Notes: a model not told the origin generated them from the letters alone. A stretch of DNA of 64,000 nt from Flectonema sp. DT1601 (GCA_964019425.1 OZ025800.1:941501-1005500), one strand, 5' to 3'; counted from the stretch's first letter, positions 43,617 to 54,600 are shown. Made by a program: numbers and translations.

Positions 43617-45418
43617 GAGAGGATGCCAAAAGTAGGGTACAATTTTGGGCCACGGGTATCTGACAGTCCCTAAGTGTGAATCCGACCACTTTTCACAAGA
43701 TATTTTATACTCAAAAAATGCAATTCCGTGTCTGGGAAGTGATTTTACTCACCGCTAGTTTCAAAATTCCATATTTCCTTCACTAAAGACCCCTCTTTGT
43801 AGGCTAACAGGCCTTTGTCCTGTATGAACCATTTTTGCTGCCTTTTTAAATCATGTCGTTTATTTATCTGAAACCAGTTAAATTCCTACAACATCCAGAA
43901 ACATGCAAGAAAAAGTTGTTATCTCGCGGTTCAAAGAGCTAATGACAGAAATGGGTGAGCAGCTCCAATAGGGGGAGCGAAACAGTGCTAGTGGGTCGAC
44001 AAAGAGACAGGTGAGATTAGCAAAACAGCTGCTTGAGTGCCTTTCAGGAGGCGATGTTGACAGCATGCTCAGGGATGTTATTGGCATATCAAGTCTGTGG
44101 AAATGTGTTGTTCCCCCTTGTGTAGGTGAGATGATAAGTAGTTTAGAAGTTGGAAGGAGGAGGAGAGTTTTTAAAACACTTGACAGCAACGGGTGGAAGT
44201 TTTAACACTTTGCAGAAGCCGGTATTAAGATCGGAAGGAAGGCATGGGGTGAGAGAAACAGTGAGGCTCAGATGCTAGGACGGCCAAGAAAAACCAATGA
44301 GGAGATGGCAGAAGTTGTCGACAGCGAGCACAGGGCAGCATCGGCGGAAACCTCTATCACACTGAAGAGGCTGTCGAAGGTGCGAGACTCAACTGTCACC
44401 ATCCAGAATGTCTTGCCAACTTTCCGGAGCATCTATGAGAGCAGCTCTCTCAGAGATAAGATTTCAATGACAACCTTTCGTAGGATGAGAAAAGAAGAAT
44501 TCCGCAAACTGGCCCGCCGAACTGATGTTTGTAACTACTGCCTGGCAGGCCAGTCAATCAGGAAGAAACTGGGGAAGCTCGTTAAAAGTGCTAAAGGGAA
44601 GTCCGGTTACTCGATGAGTGTCTGGAATGTCTCTCGCTCAAGTGGTCTTATTCTCCAGTGCATGCTCAATTCTCCTGGAAGTGTACCCCAAAATATTAAA
44701 CTTCAGGCTGCAGAATACATTCAGCAACTCGTAGAGATTGATCTTCACACTGAGGAATTCCGACGCCAGAACGCGATTTACGCTGAAAAAACACAAGACC
44801 CAGGTGACAGTCTGGTGATCACCCTAGACTACAAAGAAAAGGGCACATTGCCACAGGTTCCGCAGGAAGGCAATAGCCATTTCTACAAGCAGGGGAAATA
44901 CAGTTGCTTGGGGGAAAAGGGACACAGATACCCAAAAGGAAAAGAAAGCAGCGTCAGTGTAAGGGGTGCGGTGGGGTTGACCACGACTTGCGCAACTGCC
45001 CTAGATCAGAATTTGAAAGCAGCACCAGTAGCATCATTACCAGTAGTGACAGTATGTGTACCAGTATCAGTAGTACCTGTGCTAGTAGCAGTACTTCCAG
45101 CACTCCCAGTGACGTGTAGCAATTAAGAACTTCAGCAAAATCAATGATTTTTATAAAAAAGAAAGCACATCATTGTATTATCAGTACTGCCTATTAAGCA
45201 CCTGGTCGAACTTAGTATCACTACCATTCTCCTTATACTACAGGTAAGCTCTTAGGGAAAATATGGAATTTTCAAACTAGCGGTGAGTAAAATCACTTCC
45301 CAGACACGGAATTGCATTTTTTGAGTACAAAATATCTTGTGAAAAGTGGTCGGATTCACACTTAGGGACCGTCAGATACCCGTGGCCCAAAATTGTACCC
45401 TACTTTTGGCACGTTCTC
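43617..45418 (+). mobile_element. 1.8-kb DNA transposon with ~165-bp TIRs, nested in the foldback core
   Basis: Ends are inverted repeats of about 165 bp (43617-43782 and 45256-45418), starting GAGARSRTGCCAAAAGTAGG and nearly identical. Flanks are AT repeats; ATATAT lies on both sides (43611-43616, 45419-45424), so a 6-bp duplication is possible but the low complexity makes its length uncertain. The interior has one plus-strand transposase-like frame with damage. The element is an internally deleted, probably non-autonomous copy. The family is not identified. Confidence 0.85.
43903..45126 (+). pseudogene. Degenerate transposase remnant of the nested DNA transposon
   Basis: From ATG 43903 one frame runs to 45126 with in-frame stops at 43969 (TAG) and 44203 (TAA); the long open part starts near 44206. 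It has a CNYC motif (RTDVCNYCLAGQSIRKKL), a helical part (HTEEFRRQNAIYAEKTQDP) and ITLDYKEKGTLPQVPQ, which resembles the segment holding the first catalytic Asp of some DDE transposases (D-[YF]-K-E). After about 44930 the reading shifts to another frame, which encodes a perfect CX2CX4HX4C zinc knuckle (CKGCGGVDHDLRNC) and a Ser/Thr-rich tail (44904-45119). The remaining DDE core is absent, implying an internal deletion. No exact family could be named. Confidence 0.65.
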
Positions 45419-45477
45419 ATATATATATTTTTTTTTTTTTTTTTTCATGTTTGATTATTTCCTCTTCATTTTTTTTT

Positions 45478-45511
<34 letters not shown>

Positions 45512-46672
45512 TCTGCCTCTCTCTTAATTCTGTTCGTTTCTTTGAAACGAAAATTCATTTGAATATTATTCCTTGGTCAGCAACCATCATTGTCGCCCTT
45601 TGGGCCTGTTAAAAAAAATAAAAATAAAAAGAAAGTTTACATCGGGAATAGGGCAGGAGCCAAAAGCTCCCAGTCCGTTACTTCCCACTTTATCGAAATT
45701 CAAGGGAAAAAAAAAATAAAGACCAGAAAAGGAAAGAGAAAATGAAAAGGTATAATATTATTGTGGGGATATGAGGGATAGCAGGGAGATGCTCTTTTTT
45801 TTTTTTTTTTTTTTATTTATTATTTAAAAAAAAAGGAAACAATCAGTTTAGCGTCTCGATCAGGACGGAAAATAGAAATTAATCGACATAGTCGATCGAT
45901 AGAAAAAAAAACAATGATAACATTGTTTATTCTTTTTTTTTTTTTTTTTTTTTTTTTAAATCCTTTTAATTATTTTAAAGAAAAAACTTCCGTTTAGCGT
46001 CTTGACCAGGACAGAAAATAGAAAGTAATCGACATAGTCGATCGATAAAAAAAAAAAACAATGATAACATTGTTTATTCCTTTTTTTTTTTTTTTTTTAA
46101 CTTTTTATTTATTTCTTAAAGAAAAAACAATCAGTTTAGCGTCCTGACCAGGACGGAAAATAGAAAGTAATCGACATAGTCGATCGATAAAAAAAACAAT
46201 GATAACATTGTTTATTCCTTTTTTTTTTTTTTTTTTTTTTTATCTTTTTATTTATTTTTTAAAGAAAAAACAATCAGTTTAGCGTCCTGACCAGGACGGA
46301 AAATAGAAAGTAATCGACATAGTCGATCGATAAAAAAAACAATGATAACATTGTTTATTCCTTTTTTTTTTTTTTTTTTTTTTATCTTTTTATTTATTTT
46401 TTAAAGAAAAAACAATCAGTTTAGCGTCCTGACCAGGACGGAAAATAGGAATTAGTCGACAAAGTTGATCGATAAGAAACAATGATAACATTGTTTATTC
46501 ATTTTTTTTTTTTTTTTTTTTATATTCTTTTTATTTATTTTTAAAAAAAAAAAAAACAATCAGTTTAGCGTCTTGACCAGGACGGAAAGTAGACAGTAAT
46601 CGACAAAGTCGATCGATAAAAAAAAACAATGATAACATTGTTTATTTCTTTTTTTTTTTTTTTTTTTTTATA

Positions 46673-48518
46673 TCTTTGTGCTTTAGCTGTTTTTTTAAAA
46701 CTTTGTGGAGCTGGCTATTTTTTAAAACTTTGTGTGTGGAGCTGGCTATTTTTTAAAACTTTGTGCGTGGAGCTGGCTGTTTTTTTGAAACTTTGTGCAT
46801 GGAGCTGGCAGTTTTTTTGAAACTTTGTGCGTGGAGCTGGCTGTTTTTTTGAAACTTTGTGCGTGGAGCCGGCTGTTTTTTTGAAACTTTGTGTGTGGAG
46901 CTGGCTGTTTTTTTGAAAATTTTTGTGTGGAGCTGGCTATTTTTTAAAACTTTGTGTGTAGAACTGGCAGTTTTTTTAAAACTTTGTGCGTGGAGCTGGC
47001 TGTTTTTTTGAAAATTTGTTTGTGGAGCTGGCTATTTTTTAAAACTTTGTGTGTGGAGCTGGCTGTTTCTTTGAAACTTTTTGCGTGGAGCCGGCTGTTT
47101 TTTTGAAACTTTGTGTGTGGAGCTGGCTGTTTTTTTGAAACTTTGTGTGTGGAGCTGGCTGTTTTTTTGAAACTTTGTGTGGAGCTAGCTGTTTTTTAAA
47201 ACTTTGTGTGTTGAGCTGGCTGTATTTTTGAAACTTTGTGTGTGGAGCCGTCTGTTTTTTCGAAACTTTGTGTGTGGAGCTGGCTATTTTTTAAAACTTT
47301 GTGCGTGGAGCTGGCTGTTTTTTTGAAACTTTGTGCATGGAGCTGGCAGTTTTTTTGAAACTTTGTGCGTGGAGCTGGCTGTTTTTTTGAAACTTTGTGC
47401 GTGGAGCTGGCAGTTTTTTTGAAACTTTGTGTGTGGAGCTGGCTGTTTTTTTGAAAATTTTTGTGTGGAGCTGGCTATTTTTTAAAACTCTGTGTGTGGA
47501 GCTGGCTGTATTTTTGAAACTTTGTGCGTGGAGCTGGCTGTTTTTTTGAAACTTTGTGTGTGGAGCTGGCTGTTTTTTTGAAACTTTGTGCGTGGAGCTG
47601 GCTGTTTTTTTGAAACTTTGTGTGTGGAGCTGGCTGTTTTTTTGAAAATTTTTGTGTGGAGCTGGCTATTTTTTAAAACTCTGTGTGTGGAGCTGGCTGT
47701 ATTTTTGAAACTTTGTGCGTGGAGCTGGCTGTTTTTTTGAAACTTTGTGTGTGGAGCTGGCTGTTTTTTTGAAACTTTGTGTGTGGAGCTGGCTATTTTT
47801 TAAAACTCTGTGTGGAGCTGGCTGTTTATTAAAACTTTGTGTGGAGCTGGCTGTATTTTTGAAACTTTGTGCGTGGAGCTGGCTATTTTTTTGAAAATTT
47901 GTGTGGAGCTGGCTGTTTATTAAAACTTTGTGTGTGGAGCTGGTTGTTTTTTAAAACTTTGTGTGTGGAGCTGGTTGTTTTTTTGAAACTTTGTGTGTGG
48001 AGCTGGCTGTTTTTGAAAATTTGTGTGGAGCTGGCTGTTTATTAAAACTTTGTGTGGAGCTGGCTGTTTTTGAAAATTTGTGCGTGGAGCTGGCTATTTT
48101 TTTGAAAATTTGTGTGGAGCTGGCTGTTTATTAAAACTTTGTGTGTGGAGCTGGTTGTTTTTTAAAACTTTGTGTGTGGAGCTGGTTGTTTTTTTGAAAC
48201 TTTGTGTGTGGAGCTGGCTGTTTTTGAAAATTTGTGTGGAGCTGGCTGTTTATTAAAACTTTGTGTGGAGCTGGCTGTTTTTGAAAATTTGTGCGTGGAG
48301 CTGGCTATTTTTTTGAAAATTTGTGTGGAGCTGGCTGTTTATTAAAACTTTGTGTGGAGCTGGTTGTTTTTTGAAACTTTGTGAGTGGAGCCGGCTGTTT
48401 TTTCGAAACTTTGTGTGGAGCTGGTTGTTTTTTAGAATTTTGTGTGTGGAGCTGGCTGTTTTTTTGAAACTTTGTGTGTGGAGCTGGCTATTTTTTTTGA
48501 AAATTTGTGTGTGGAGAG
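46673..48518 (+). repeat. Right part of the 32-bp satellite
   Basis: Same monomer and orientation as the main array, about 57 copies. Towards the right edge the monomers become shorter and more varied (TGTTTATTAAAACTTTGTG and TGTTTTTGAAAATTTG types), and an internal ~176-bp repeat occurs at 47880-48055 and 48082-48257. The last clear monomer ends near 48518. Confidence 0.95.
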
Positions 48519-48581
48519 AAGATGTGTTTGGCTAACATTCATAAAGTCTTACTGTGGGACTTGTCTTGTTGTTGTTAATTT

Positions 48582-49267
48582 GAGGCGATCGGCAGGGGTG
48601 GAGGTTTCACGAATTTTCACGTCACGAGTTGTCACTACCTATCACGAAAATTCACGAAAATTCACTGCCAAAAACATGGTGAAAAATTGTGAATTTTCGT
48701 GAATTTTGATATTGAGATTTGTGGTTTGGTAAAAAAAACTACTCAGGGGGGGCCCGAACTGCATTGCTTCGTAGTTGTCATCGGTGCTTGTTAATCCTAT
48801 CGTTCTCTACAGTTTATTGTGGTAATGCATTCACATGGCTCTCGTAAGAGTAACAGTGCAACTTCGCGATTCCTTGCCAGCAGAGATCTTGCTGTATGTG
48901 ACTAGCAGATCAAAGCTGTTAGATGTATTGGGTGGTATGGGACTAGAAGTTGAAGATGACTTGGAGGTTAGGGCTAGTGTTGCTGGCATGGAGCTGGGCA
49001 CAAGCGATGCCCATTTAGTTGTCAAAGTGACATGTATGGCAAACTGAACAGGTTTGACATCGCACAGCACACCAGCACCAACGGTACCATCTGGATATCA
49101 CTCACTTTTTTCACTAGAATTCACACATTTTCACACATTTTCACGGGATTTCACTACCAGAGAGCAGCAAAAAATTAAGTGAAAAATCGTGAAAAATTGT
49201 GAAAAATCGTGAATTTTTGTGTAGCAAAGTGAAAAATCGTGAACACCTCCACCCTGCCGATCGCCTC
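48582..49267. mobile_element. 0.69-kb TIR element (MITE-like) with TTCACGA subterminal repeats
   Basis: Ends are inverted repeats starting GAGGCGATCGGCAGGGTGGA, about 38 bp long with one or two differences. Left and right flanks TTAATTT (48575-48581) and ATAATTT (49268-49274) suggest a 7-bp duplication with one mismatch. Inside both ends there are many copies of a TTCACGATTTTTCAC-type motif (about 48610-48705 and 49115-49240), likely subterminal transposase binding sites. The middle contains a 70-codon ORF. No transposase is present. Confidence 0.82.
48835..49047 (+). CDS. 70-residue ORF inside the MITE-like element
   Basis: ATG at 48835, product MALVRVTVQLRDSLPAEILL... ending VVKVTCMAN. It alternates hydrophobic and charged residues as in a small beta-sheet domain (VRVTVQLR, LEVRASVAGMEL, AHLVVKVTC). 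It could be a captured gene fragment or chance; with 70 codons in a GC-neutral region it is only weakly significant. No family was recognised. Confidence 0.25.
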   Translation: MALVRVTVQLRDSLPAEILLYVTSRSKLLDVLGGMGLEVEDDLEVRASVAGMELGTSDAHLVVKVTCMAN

Positions 49268-49362
49268 ATAATTTCCCATCCGCCTGAGGGAATCCATAAA
49301 CCGCGGTCTTTACACTGTTGCCAGTGTGTTTATGGCCTTCGTCGCTGTTGGAAGTCCCCTCA

Positions 49363-49394
49363 CCGCTCTATGGCATCAACATGCCATAGAGCGG
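49363..49394. other. Perfect 14-bp hairpin, 4-nt loop
   Basis: CCGCTCTATGGCAT, loop CAAC, then ATGCCATAGAGCGG. It lies about 65 bp downstream of the stop of the minus-strand gene ending at 49460 and about 95 bp from the MITE-like element. It could act in 3'-end formation, be a small-RNA precursor or be a tiny inverted-repeat insertion. Confidence 0.7.
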
Positions 49395-49459
49395 CAAGTG
49401 ATTAATGGACCATAGCTGAGCCTTGGGAACTCAGATTTGGGTTTAGACTAAAAAAGAAA

Positions 49460-50692
49460 TTATCGCCATGGCTTTCTTGTAGGAGCTGGCATCAAGCCTG
49501 ATTTCTGTGGCGTTTGCATCTTGTAGCGCTTTCGGGGCGTCGGTGTTGCTGTAACCCTCCGAAGCTTCTCCTTCTGCAACTTTCGAGGGAGCAACATTGT
49601 CTTTTCTGTCTTTTCCCTTGACTGTTTGGTGTCATCGGGGGTCATCTGTTGATGTAATGGGGTCTGCAGTTGTTCGTGCGACTCTGAAGGTGTGTCTGCT
49701 TGACGTTTTGGAGTGTCAAACAGGCATCTTCTGTTTACATCGTTTGTCTCTTCATCTGGTATTGCCGTGCGCTTCCCGTTCTCATTTGGAAAGTCTGCTG
49801 GGTGACTTGTGATACCTGATCCAAGATCATCTAATAACACCGGTGAAACTCGCGAAGGAGGGAAGATTACTACTTTCTTACTACTTTCTAATGGTGTTTC
49901 ATTCCCAAAAATCGCTCCGATGTCAAAACCATCTTGTTGAATTGTTTCAGTTGTAATGTACAAAGTTGGTGGGGTTGGTGGATGCAAAAGTGTCAGTTCC
50001 ATCGACGCGCACAGGACTGGTTTACTTGCCTGTCGTTGGCAGCTCACATTTGACATTACAAATAACCTCGGTGGAGTCGGTTGGAGTTGTTGGTATGACT
50101 GTGACGTAACACGCAACCTTTGCTGATGTTGAGGCTGGCTTGTCACTGTAATATATTCAAAGAGAGGTTGTCTCGTGGTTTGCGAGAAGGCATCGAGAAC
50201 CTGACTCACAAACTTAAATTGCTGTGTTGTTTGACTTGTAACAGACAATGTTGGCAGAGATGGTCGGGCTTGTTTTGTTAGTTCAGTTGTGACAAATAGT
50301 TCTGACAAACTCCGATAAGTTTGAGACGATGCATGCCACTTTTGTGATTGTGGTTGCGTTGTCATTAAAATATACTCATAAAGACGCTGTCCTGATGTCT
50401 GTGAGAACACATCATGAACCTGTCTGGTGGAGCATACAGTCCCTGCTGATCTACTTCGTGGCTTATGTATCCACTTTATCGAAGTAGACTCAGAAAGTTC
50501 AGCGTTGTAGAATTTTCTACTGAACTCTGCCTCTCTCTTTGCATCGAGTCTGTGGATCTCCGTCTGTGTCACAGCACTCAAGCATTGTGGTACAGATTGC
50601 GTTTCTGTTTCCACATAAGTCTTAGCCTTTGCCTGTTGAGCAGCAAGCCTAAGCCAACCTGACTCAGTCTTTTCTTCAATTAGCGATTGCTT
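49460..50692 (-). CDS. Gln/Ser/Thr-rich protein with an internal duplication, 5' end unresolved
   Basis: The frame is open from 50692 (after an in-frame TGA) to a stop at 49460, 410 codons, but the first in-frame ATG is far inside (codon about 110), so a 5' exon is probably missing or the gene is broken. Counting from a GTG at 50614, two related blocks occur 73 residues apart: QVHDVFSQTSGQRLYEYI (about 65-82) and QVLDAFSQTTRQPLFEYI (about 138-155), each followed by a TSQPQ and SQxYxxL pattern. The C-terminus is very basic with TP sites (TATPTPRKRYKMQTPQKSG), suggesting nuclear or chromatin binding under proline-directed kinases. Family not recognised. It is divergent from the kinase gene with only about 100 bp between them. 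Confidence 0.55.
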   Translation of the reverse strand, partial: KQSLIEEKTESGWLRLAAQQAKAKTYVETETQSVPQCLSAVTQTEIHRLDAKREAEFSRKFYNAELSESTSIKWIHKPRSRSAGTVCSTRQVHDVFSQTSGQRLYEYILMTTQPQSQKWHASSQTYRSLSELFVTTELTKQARPSLPTLSVTSQTTQQFKFVSQVLDAFSQTTRQPLFEYITVTSQPQHQQRLRVTSQSYQQLQPTPPRLFVMSNVSCQRQASKPVLCASMELTLLHPPTPPTLYITTETIQQDGFDIGAIFGNETPLESSKKVVIFPPSRVSPVLLDDLGSGITSHPADFPNENGKRTAIPDEETNDVNRRCLFDTPKRQADTPSESHEQLQTPLHQQMTPDDTKQSREKTEKTMLLPRKLQKEKLRRVTATPTPRKRYKMQTPQKSGLMPAPTRKPWR

Positions 50693-50793
50693 TCACATCT
50701 TTCACAGATTTCATTGATTGGTCGTTGAACAAAATTATTTCGGTTTTAAAAACTTTACTTTTCTGTTTTTCAGGATATTCTTACATCCCACAA

Positions 50794-51696
50794 ATGCCAA
50801 AACGAATTGGTAAATACGAGTTAGGAGTTGTCCTAGGAGAAGGCAATTTTAGTAAAGTTAGAGAAGGAGTTGATATTGAGTCTAAGAGACAGTATGCAAT
50901 TAAAATAGTAGACAAGGGACTTCTGGAGAAGGGGCATATGGAACAGCAATTAAAGAGAGAAATAGCTATAATGAAACTTTTAGATCACGAGAATGTCTTA
51001 CAGATGAGAGATGTGTTGCAAACAAGCAAAAATATATACTTAATTCTCGACTTGCTTACTGGAGATCTCTTTTACAAGCTGAATGACGCAAAGTGGTTCG
51101 ATGAAAAAACAGCTCTCTGTTATTTCCAGCAGTTGATTGCTGGTCTTAATTACCTTCATGGACAAGGTATCGCTCACAGGGATTTGAAACCTGAAAATTT
51201 GCTTCTTACGGATGACGGTCAGTTAAAAATTGCGGATTTCGGTTTCAGTCGATTGCTTCATAATAAGCAAATGTTGCTTACAGTTTGTGGAACTCCTAAT
51301 TACATGGCTCCTGAAGTTCTTAAAGAAAGTGGGTACGATGGTAAAATAGCTGATATATGGTCTTGTGGAGTGATCCTGTATGCTATGCTTGCTGGCTATC
51401 TTCCCTTCGATGATGAGAAAATTTCAAACTTGTGTAAGAGTATTTCAGTGGGTTCTTATCGCGTCTCAAGAAAGTTCTCTCCTAACGCTGTTTCGATAAT
51501 TAAAGGAACACTGACTGTGAATCCTAATAATAGAATTACGATAACAGAAATAATCAACCACCAATTCTTTAGACCGGGTTGTAATGATGAAAAATTTGCA
51601 AAAAAGCGGCAGGTGCACCCCACCGAAACGCAAGTAAACAGCGCTTTCACAAACGCACATCTTGTAAACAGTCCTCCTCCTGTGGCATGTGCTTGA
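50794..51696 (+). CDS. SNF1/AMPK-related Ser/Thr kinase, CIPK/SnRK3-like
   Basis: ATG at 50794 (MPKRIGKYELGVVLGEGNFSKV), 300 residues. A TTTTTCAG acceptor at 50773 just upstream points to an intron in the 5' UTR, so the mRNA starts further left. All kinase landmarks are present: glycine loop GEGNFSKV, Lys in YAIKIVDK, Glu in LKREIAIM, HRDLKPENL, DFGFS, CGTPNYMAPEVL, DIWSCGVILYAMLAGYLPF. The KRIGKYELG start, the FDEKTALCYFQQL helix and the activation-loop CGTPNY resemble the CIPK/SnRK3 and AMPK-related branch of CAMK kinases. The protein ends about 35 residues after the catalytic domain, with no NAF, UBA or KA1 domain visible, so it is a minimal kinase. A polyA signal AATAAA lies at 52014. Confidence 0.9.
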   Translation: MPKRIGKYELGVVLGEGNFSKVREGVDIESKRQYAIKIVDKGLLEKGHMEQQLKREIAIMKLLDHENVLQMRDVLQTSKNIYLILDLLTGDLFYKLNDAKWFDEKTALCYFQQLIAGLNYLHGQGIAHRDLKPENLLLTDDGQLKIADFGFSRLLHNKQMLLTVCGTPNYMAPEVLKESGYDGKIADIWSCGVILYAMLAGYLPFDDEKISNLCKSISVGSYRVSRKFSPNAVSIIKGTLTVNPNNRITITEIINHQFFRPGCNDEKFAKKRQVHPTETQVNSAFTNAHLVNSPPPVACA

Positions 51697-54600
51697 ATGT
51701 ACCTCGTAAGTTGGATTTTAAAAATAGACACTTTGTCTGTTGGTGTTTTCAATTTGGATTGAGGCTGCCAATTATTTTAGTTGTCATACTCACATGAAAT
51801 TATGTGAATGGTGTTTTGTTAAATTACAACATCTATTTAGAAGGGTAATTAAGTTCTACTTTCTCCTTCTTCACTTTGCCGTGTAATAGTTACCGTAGCT
51901 TTTTCTTAAAAAAAAAACTGCTAACTTGCTGAAATCACGGATTTTATGTTTATTTTCCCCCAATACCTAATGTACTTTTGTACATTAATTTATTTCTAAT
52001 TAATATTTTGTTTAATAAAACTCACATTTTTCATCGCAACTTGTTGTATTTTCTTTTTCAGGCTGTCATTTTGTCTTTTTTTCCACTTTGGTTAGTAATT
52101 TCAGAGATTAATATTTTTTAATGAGATCAGGTTCAGTGTTTGCTATTTAATGAAGTCACTTGGAATATTATCGCGCGGCGCTGATATTCCAGAAATCTGA
52201 GCAAAATAAAGCCAGTAACAAACTCTTTGCAAGAGAAGTATCATTCGTGCGGAAAAAAAAAAAAAAAACCTGCGCTATTTTTTTTCTGCACGTTATTAAT
52301 TAAGCATGCCAAGTTCAGTACTATGTTACTTGCTTGGGTATTACTGCATTTTTTTTTTCCCTTCTTTTTTTGATCCTTTTTTTTTTTTTACCTGAATGTT
52401 ATTATTATAAATAAAGATTGTTGCGACGAAGCCGCTTGTTGTCCTTTCACAACCCTCCCATATCCTTTATTTTTCTTTGTCATAAAGCAGTAGTTTTTAG
52501 TATTCTGTTAAGCAATTTATTTATTGCATTAGATTTGTTTTGACATAAAATCGATTTGTTGTTTTTTTTTTTTTTAATCTCAGAAATGTCTGGTAAGTAT
52601 CATCTTTTTGATTGTAGCTTTGCTACTAAATAATATCAGCTGGAAATTGAAAAAAAAAAAAAAAAAAGTGAATCGTAACACAGTAATTTTTTTTTTTTTT
52701 TTTTTTTGTACCGACATAGTGTATTTTGGGACCCCCATCTTGGGGATTTCTTTTTCTCCCAAAATAAACTTTTTCCCCATCGGGTAAGGCCATCTAGCTA
52801 AACTTCGTCTGTACTGGGTTGCGCTCCATAACTACACCACAGTTTAGAGAGCTCTTAAAGCCGTTATTTCTTGATAGTCATGATTATTTCCCCCGTGCGA
52901 CAGGATTCTGTCTGCGTTCAACGAAATATAAGGCTATTTTGAATGTGGTTTTTTTTTGTTTTTGTTTTCCCCCTTTCAAAAATTGTTGAAAAGTCTTACT
53001 GTAGTCCCAAACCCGTTGTGTTTTCAAAAAAAACTTTTTTTTTCCCCCCCTGCCATCACCCCAACATTATTTGTTGGATTCTGCAACCCCCTCAGATTTT
53101 CTAACTGAATTCTGGATAACGCTACCATAATTTATTTAAGGTGAGTGCTCCGCTAGTAGTGTGCTATGAACTAGCAATTTTTGCTAACATATTTTTTTCA
53201 AAGAATTGTTGATTTTAAGCAAGTAATTTATAAGTGAAACCTACACTCTGCCGTATTACATTATACCCCGGTTTTGGTTTCCCAGGGCTCACGATTAATT
53301 CAAAATTGAATAACTCGATTCCGTACTGCACTGAATGACAACACGGAAAAAGAGATGTGTATGCAGCTAAGTTAGAAACATTTATTATAATGTAAAGTAT
53401 TTACGTCAATCGCAGAGTGTATACCTACACTAACATTACCTTTAGTCGCTGTATCTCAGAGCTAATGTTAAATTATCGTTATGTTGTTCATGATACAATA
53501 CATTTGTATTTTACGTACAAACTCGAAGAGTTAACCCCCCTGCACACAACAAAGCTTTATTCGGTACGTTTGGTATTTTTCAGTAGTATTTTTACTGCTT
53601 ATCAAGTTATTCAGACTGTTTTAACTGTTTTAGATAGGCTTTCTTAGTAAAAAAACACCACTGAAACCCCGATAAGAATCCGATAAATAAAAGCAACAGC
53701 AATCGGTGATAAACGCATAGGTGCCTTTAGAAACTTCTCAGTTAAGTATTTATTCCTTCTCAATCTTTCTGAAGGAAAGTTTTTAACTCTCTCTAACAAT
53801 CCAGAGAAAGGAGAAGGAACTCAGGAATACCAACTAAGATGACTATAAAAAAAAAATGAACAATAGTGAATTTTAATACAATAAAAAAAAAAGGTAACCT
53901 ATGATACACTGCGTGATGTAAGTATGAACAAATGTCTTATCTTGTTGGGAATATACTATAATCAGAAGAAAAAAAAAAAAAAAAAAAAAAAGAGAAATTC
54001 TCCAGGCTTTTTCTGTTATCACTATTTTTCTTTTTTTTTTTTGGAGGAATATTATGAAAAGAAGAAAAAAAAAAAAAAAAAAGAGAAATTAGTTTTTTTT
54101 CTTTTTTTTTGTTTCTCTTTCATTGGAATATTTTTTCTTTTTTAGTGATGATTGATTTACTTTTTGTTGTTTTTATCGCTTACACTTTGCAGCTGGTTTA
54201 CAGCGCATTGACTAACGATACATGTTTACAGCTTATCGTTGGATATATCGAAGTAGTCTTCGTGGAGACTATTCTCACTCTGGATTCAAGGAGAATTTCT
54301 CACCAATCTCCAGACACAAGTCATCAATCTAAATCTACCTCATCATACTTTTGTTTTGACACTATTTTTCTTGTCATCTGCCTACTTTAAAGGATAGATT
54401 TCTGGATTTTATTGGGGGAATTCTCTGGGCATCCCAAGTCGCTGTTTCTTAAGTGAAGTAGCCGATTCTGTACTACGTTTTGCGTTTCTTTCCTTTCCTG
54501 TCGAAGAGGACCCGGTTGAGACTCACTGTTGATATCTGTCGTCTGAGTACTGATCTTATCGTATCTTGTTTATCATTAAAATGCAAAACTCTGCTTTTGT

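Larger units (their letters stand above)
42176..46672. mobile_element. Foldback-type element 2: two long inverted arms of tandem hairpin units around a core
   Basis: The left arm (42176-43590) has about ten plus-orientation units and the right arm (45708-46672) about seven inverted units. Each unit holds three consecutive inverted repeats: AACAATG-TTAT-CATTGTT, ATCGAC-TAT-GTCGAT, and CGTCCTG-GT-CAGGACG (often one mismatch), separated by A and T runs. Both arms end inwards with the GAGCATCTCC...TTCTGGTC segment (43490-43570; inverted at 45715-45790). The core (45440-45700) has no ORF of note. Long inverted arms built of short tandem repeats are the hallmark of Foldback-type DNA elements; no transposase is encoded. 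A separate DNA transposon is nested in the core. Confidence 0.75.

Noticed and set aside
53924-54145. 73-codon ORF with poly-Lys
   Set aside because: Encoded by A tracts; no support.
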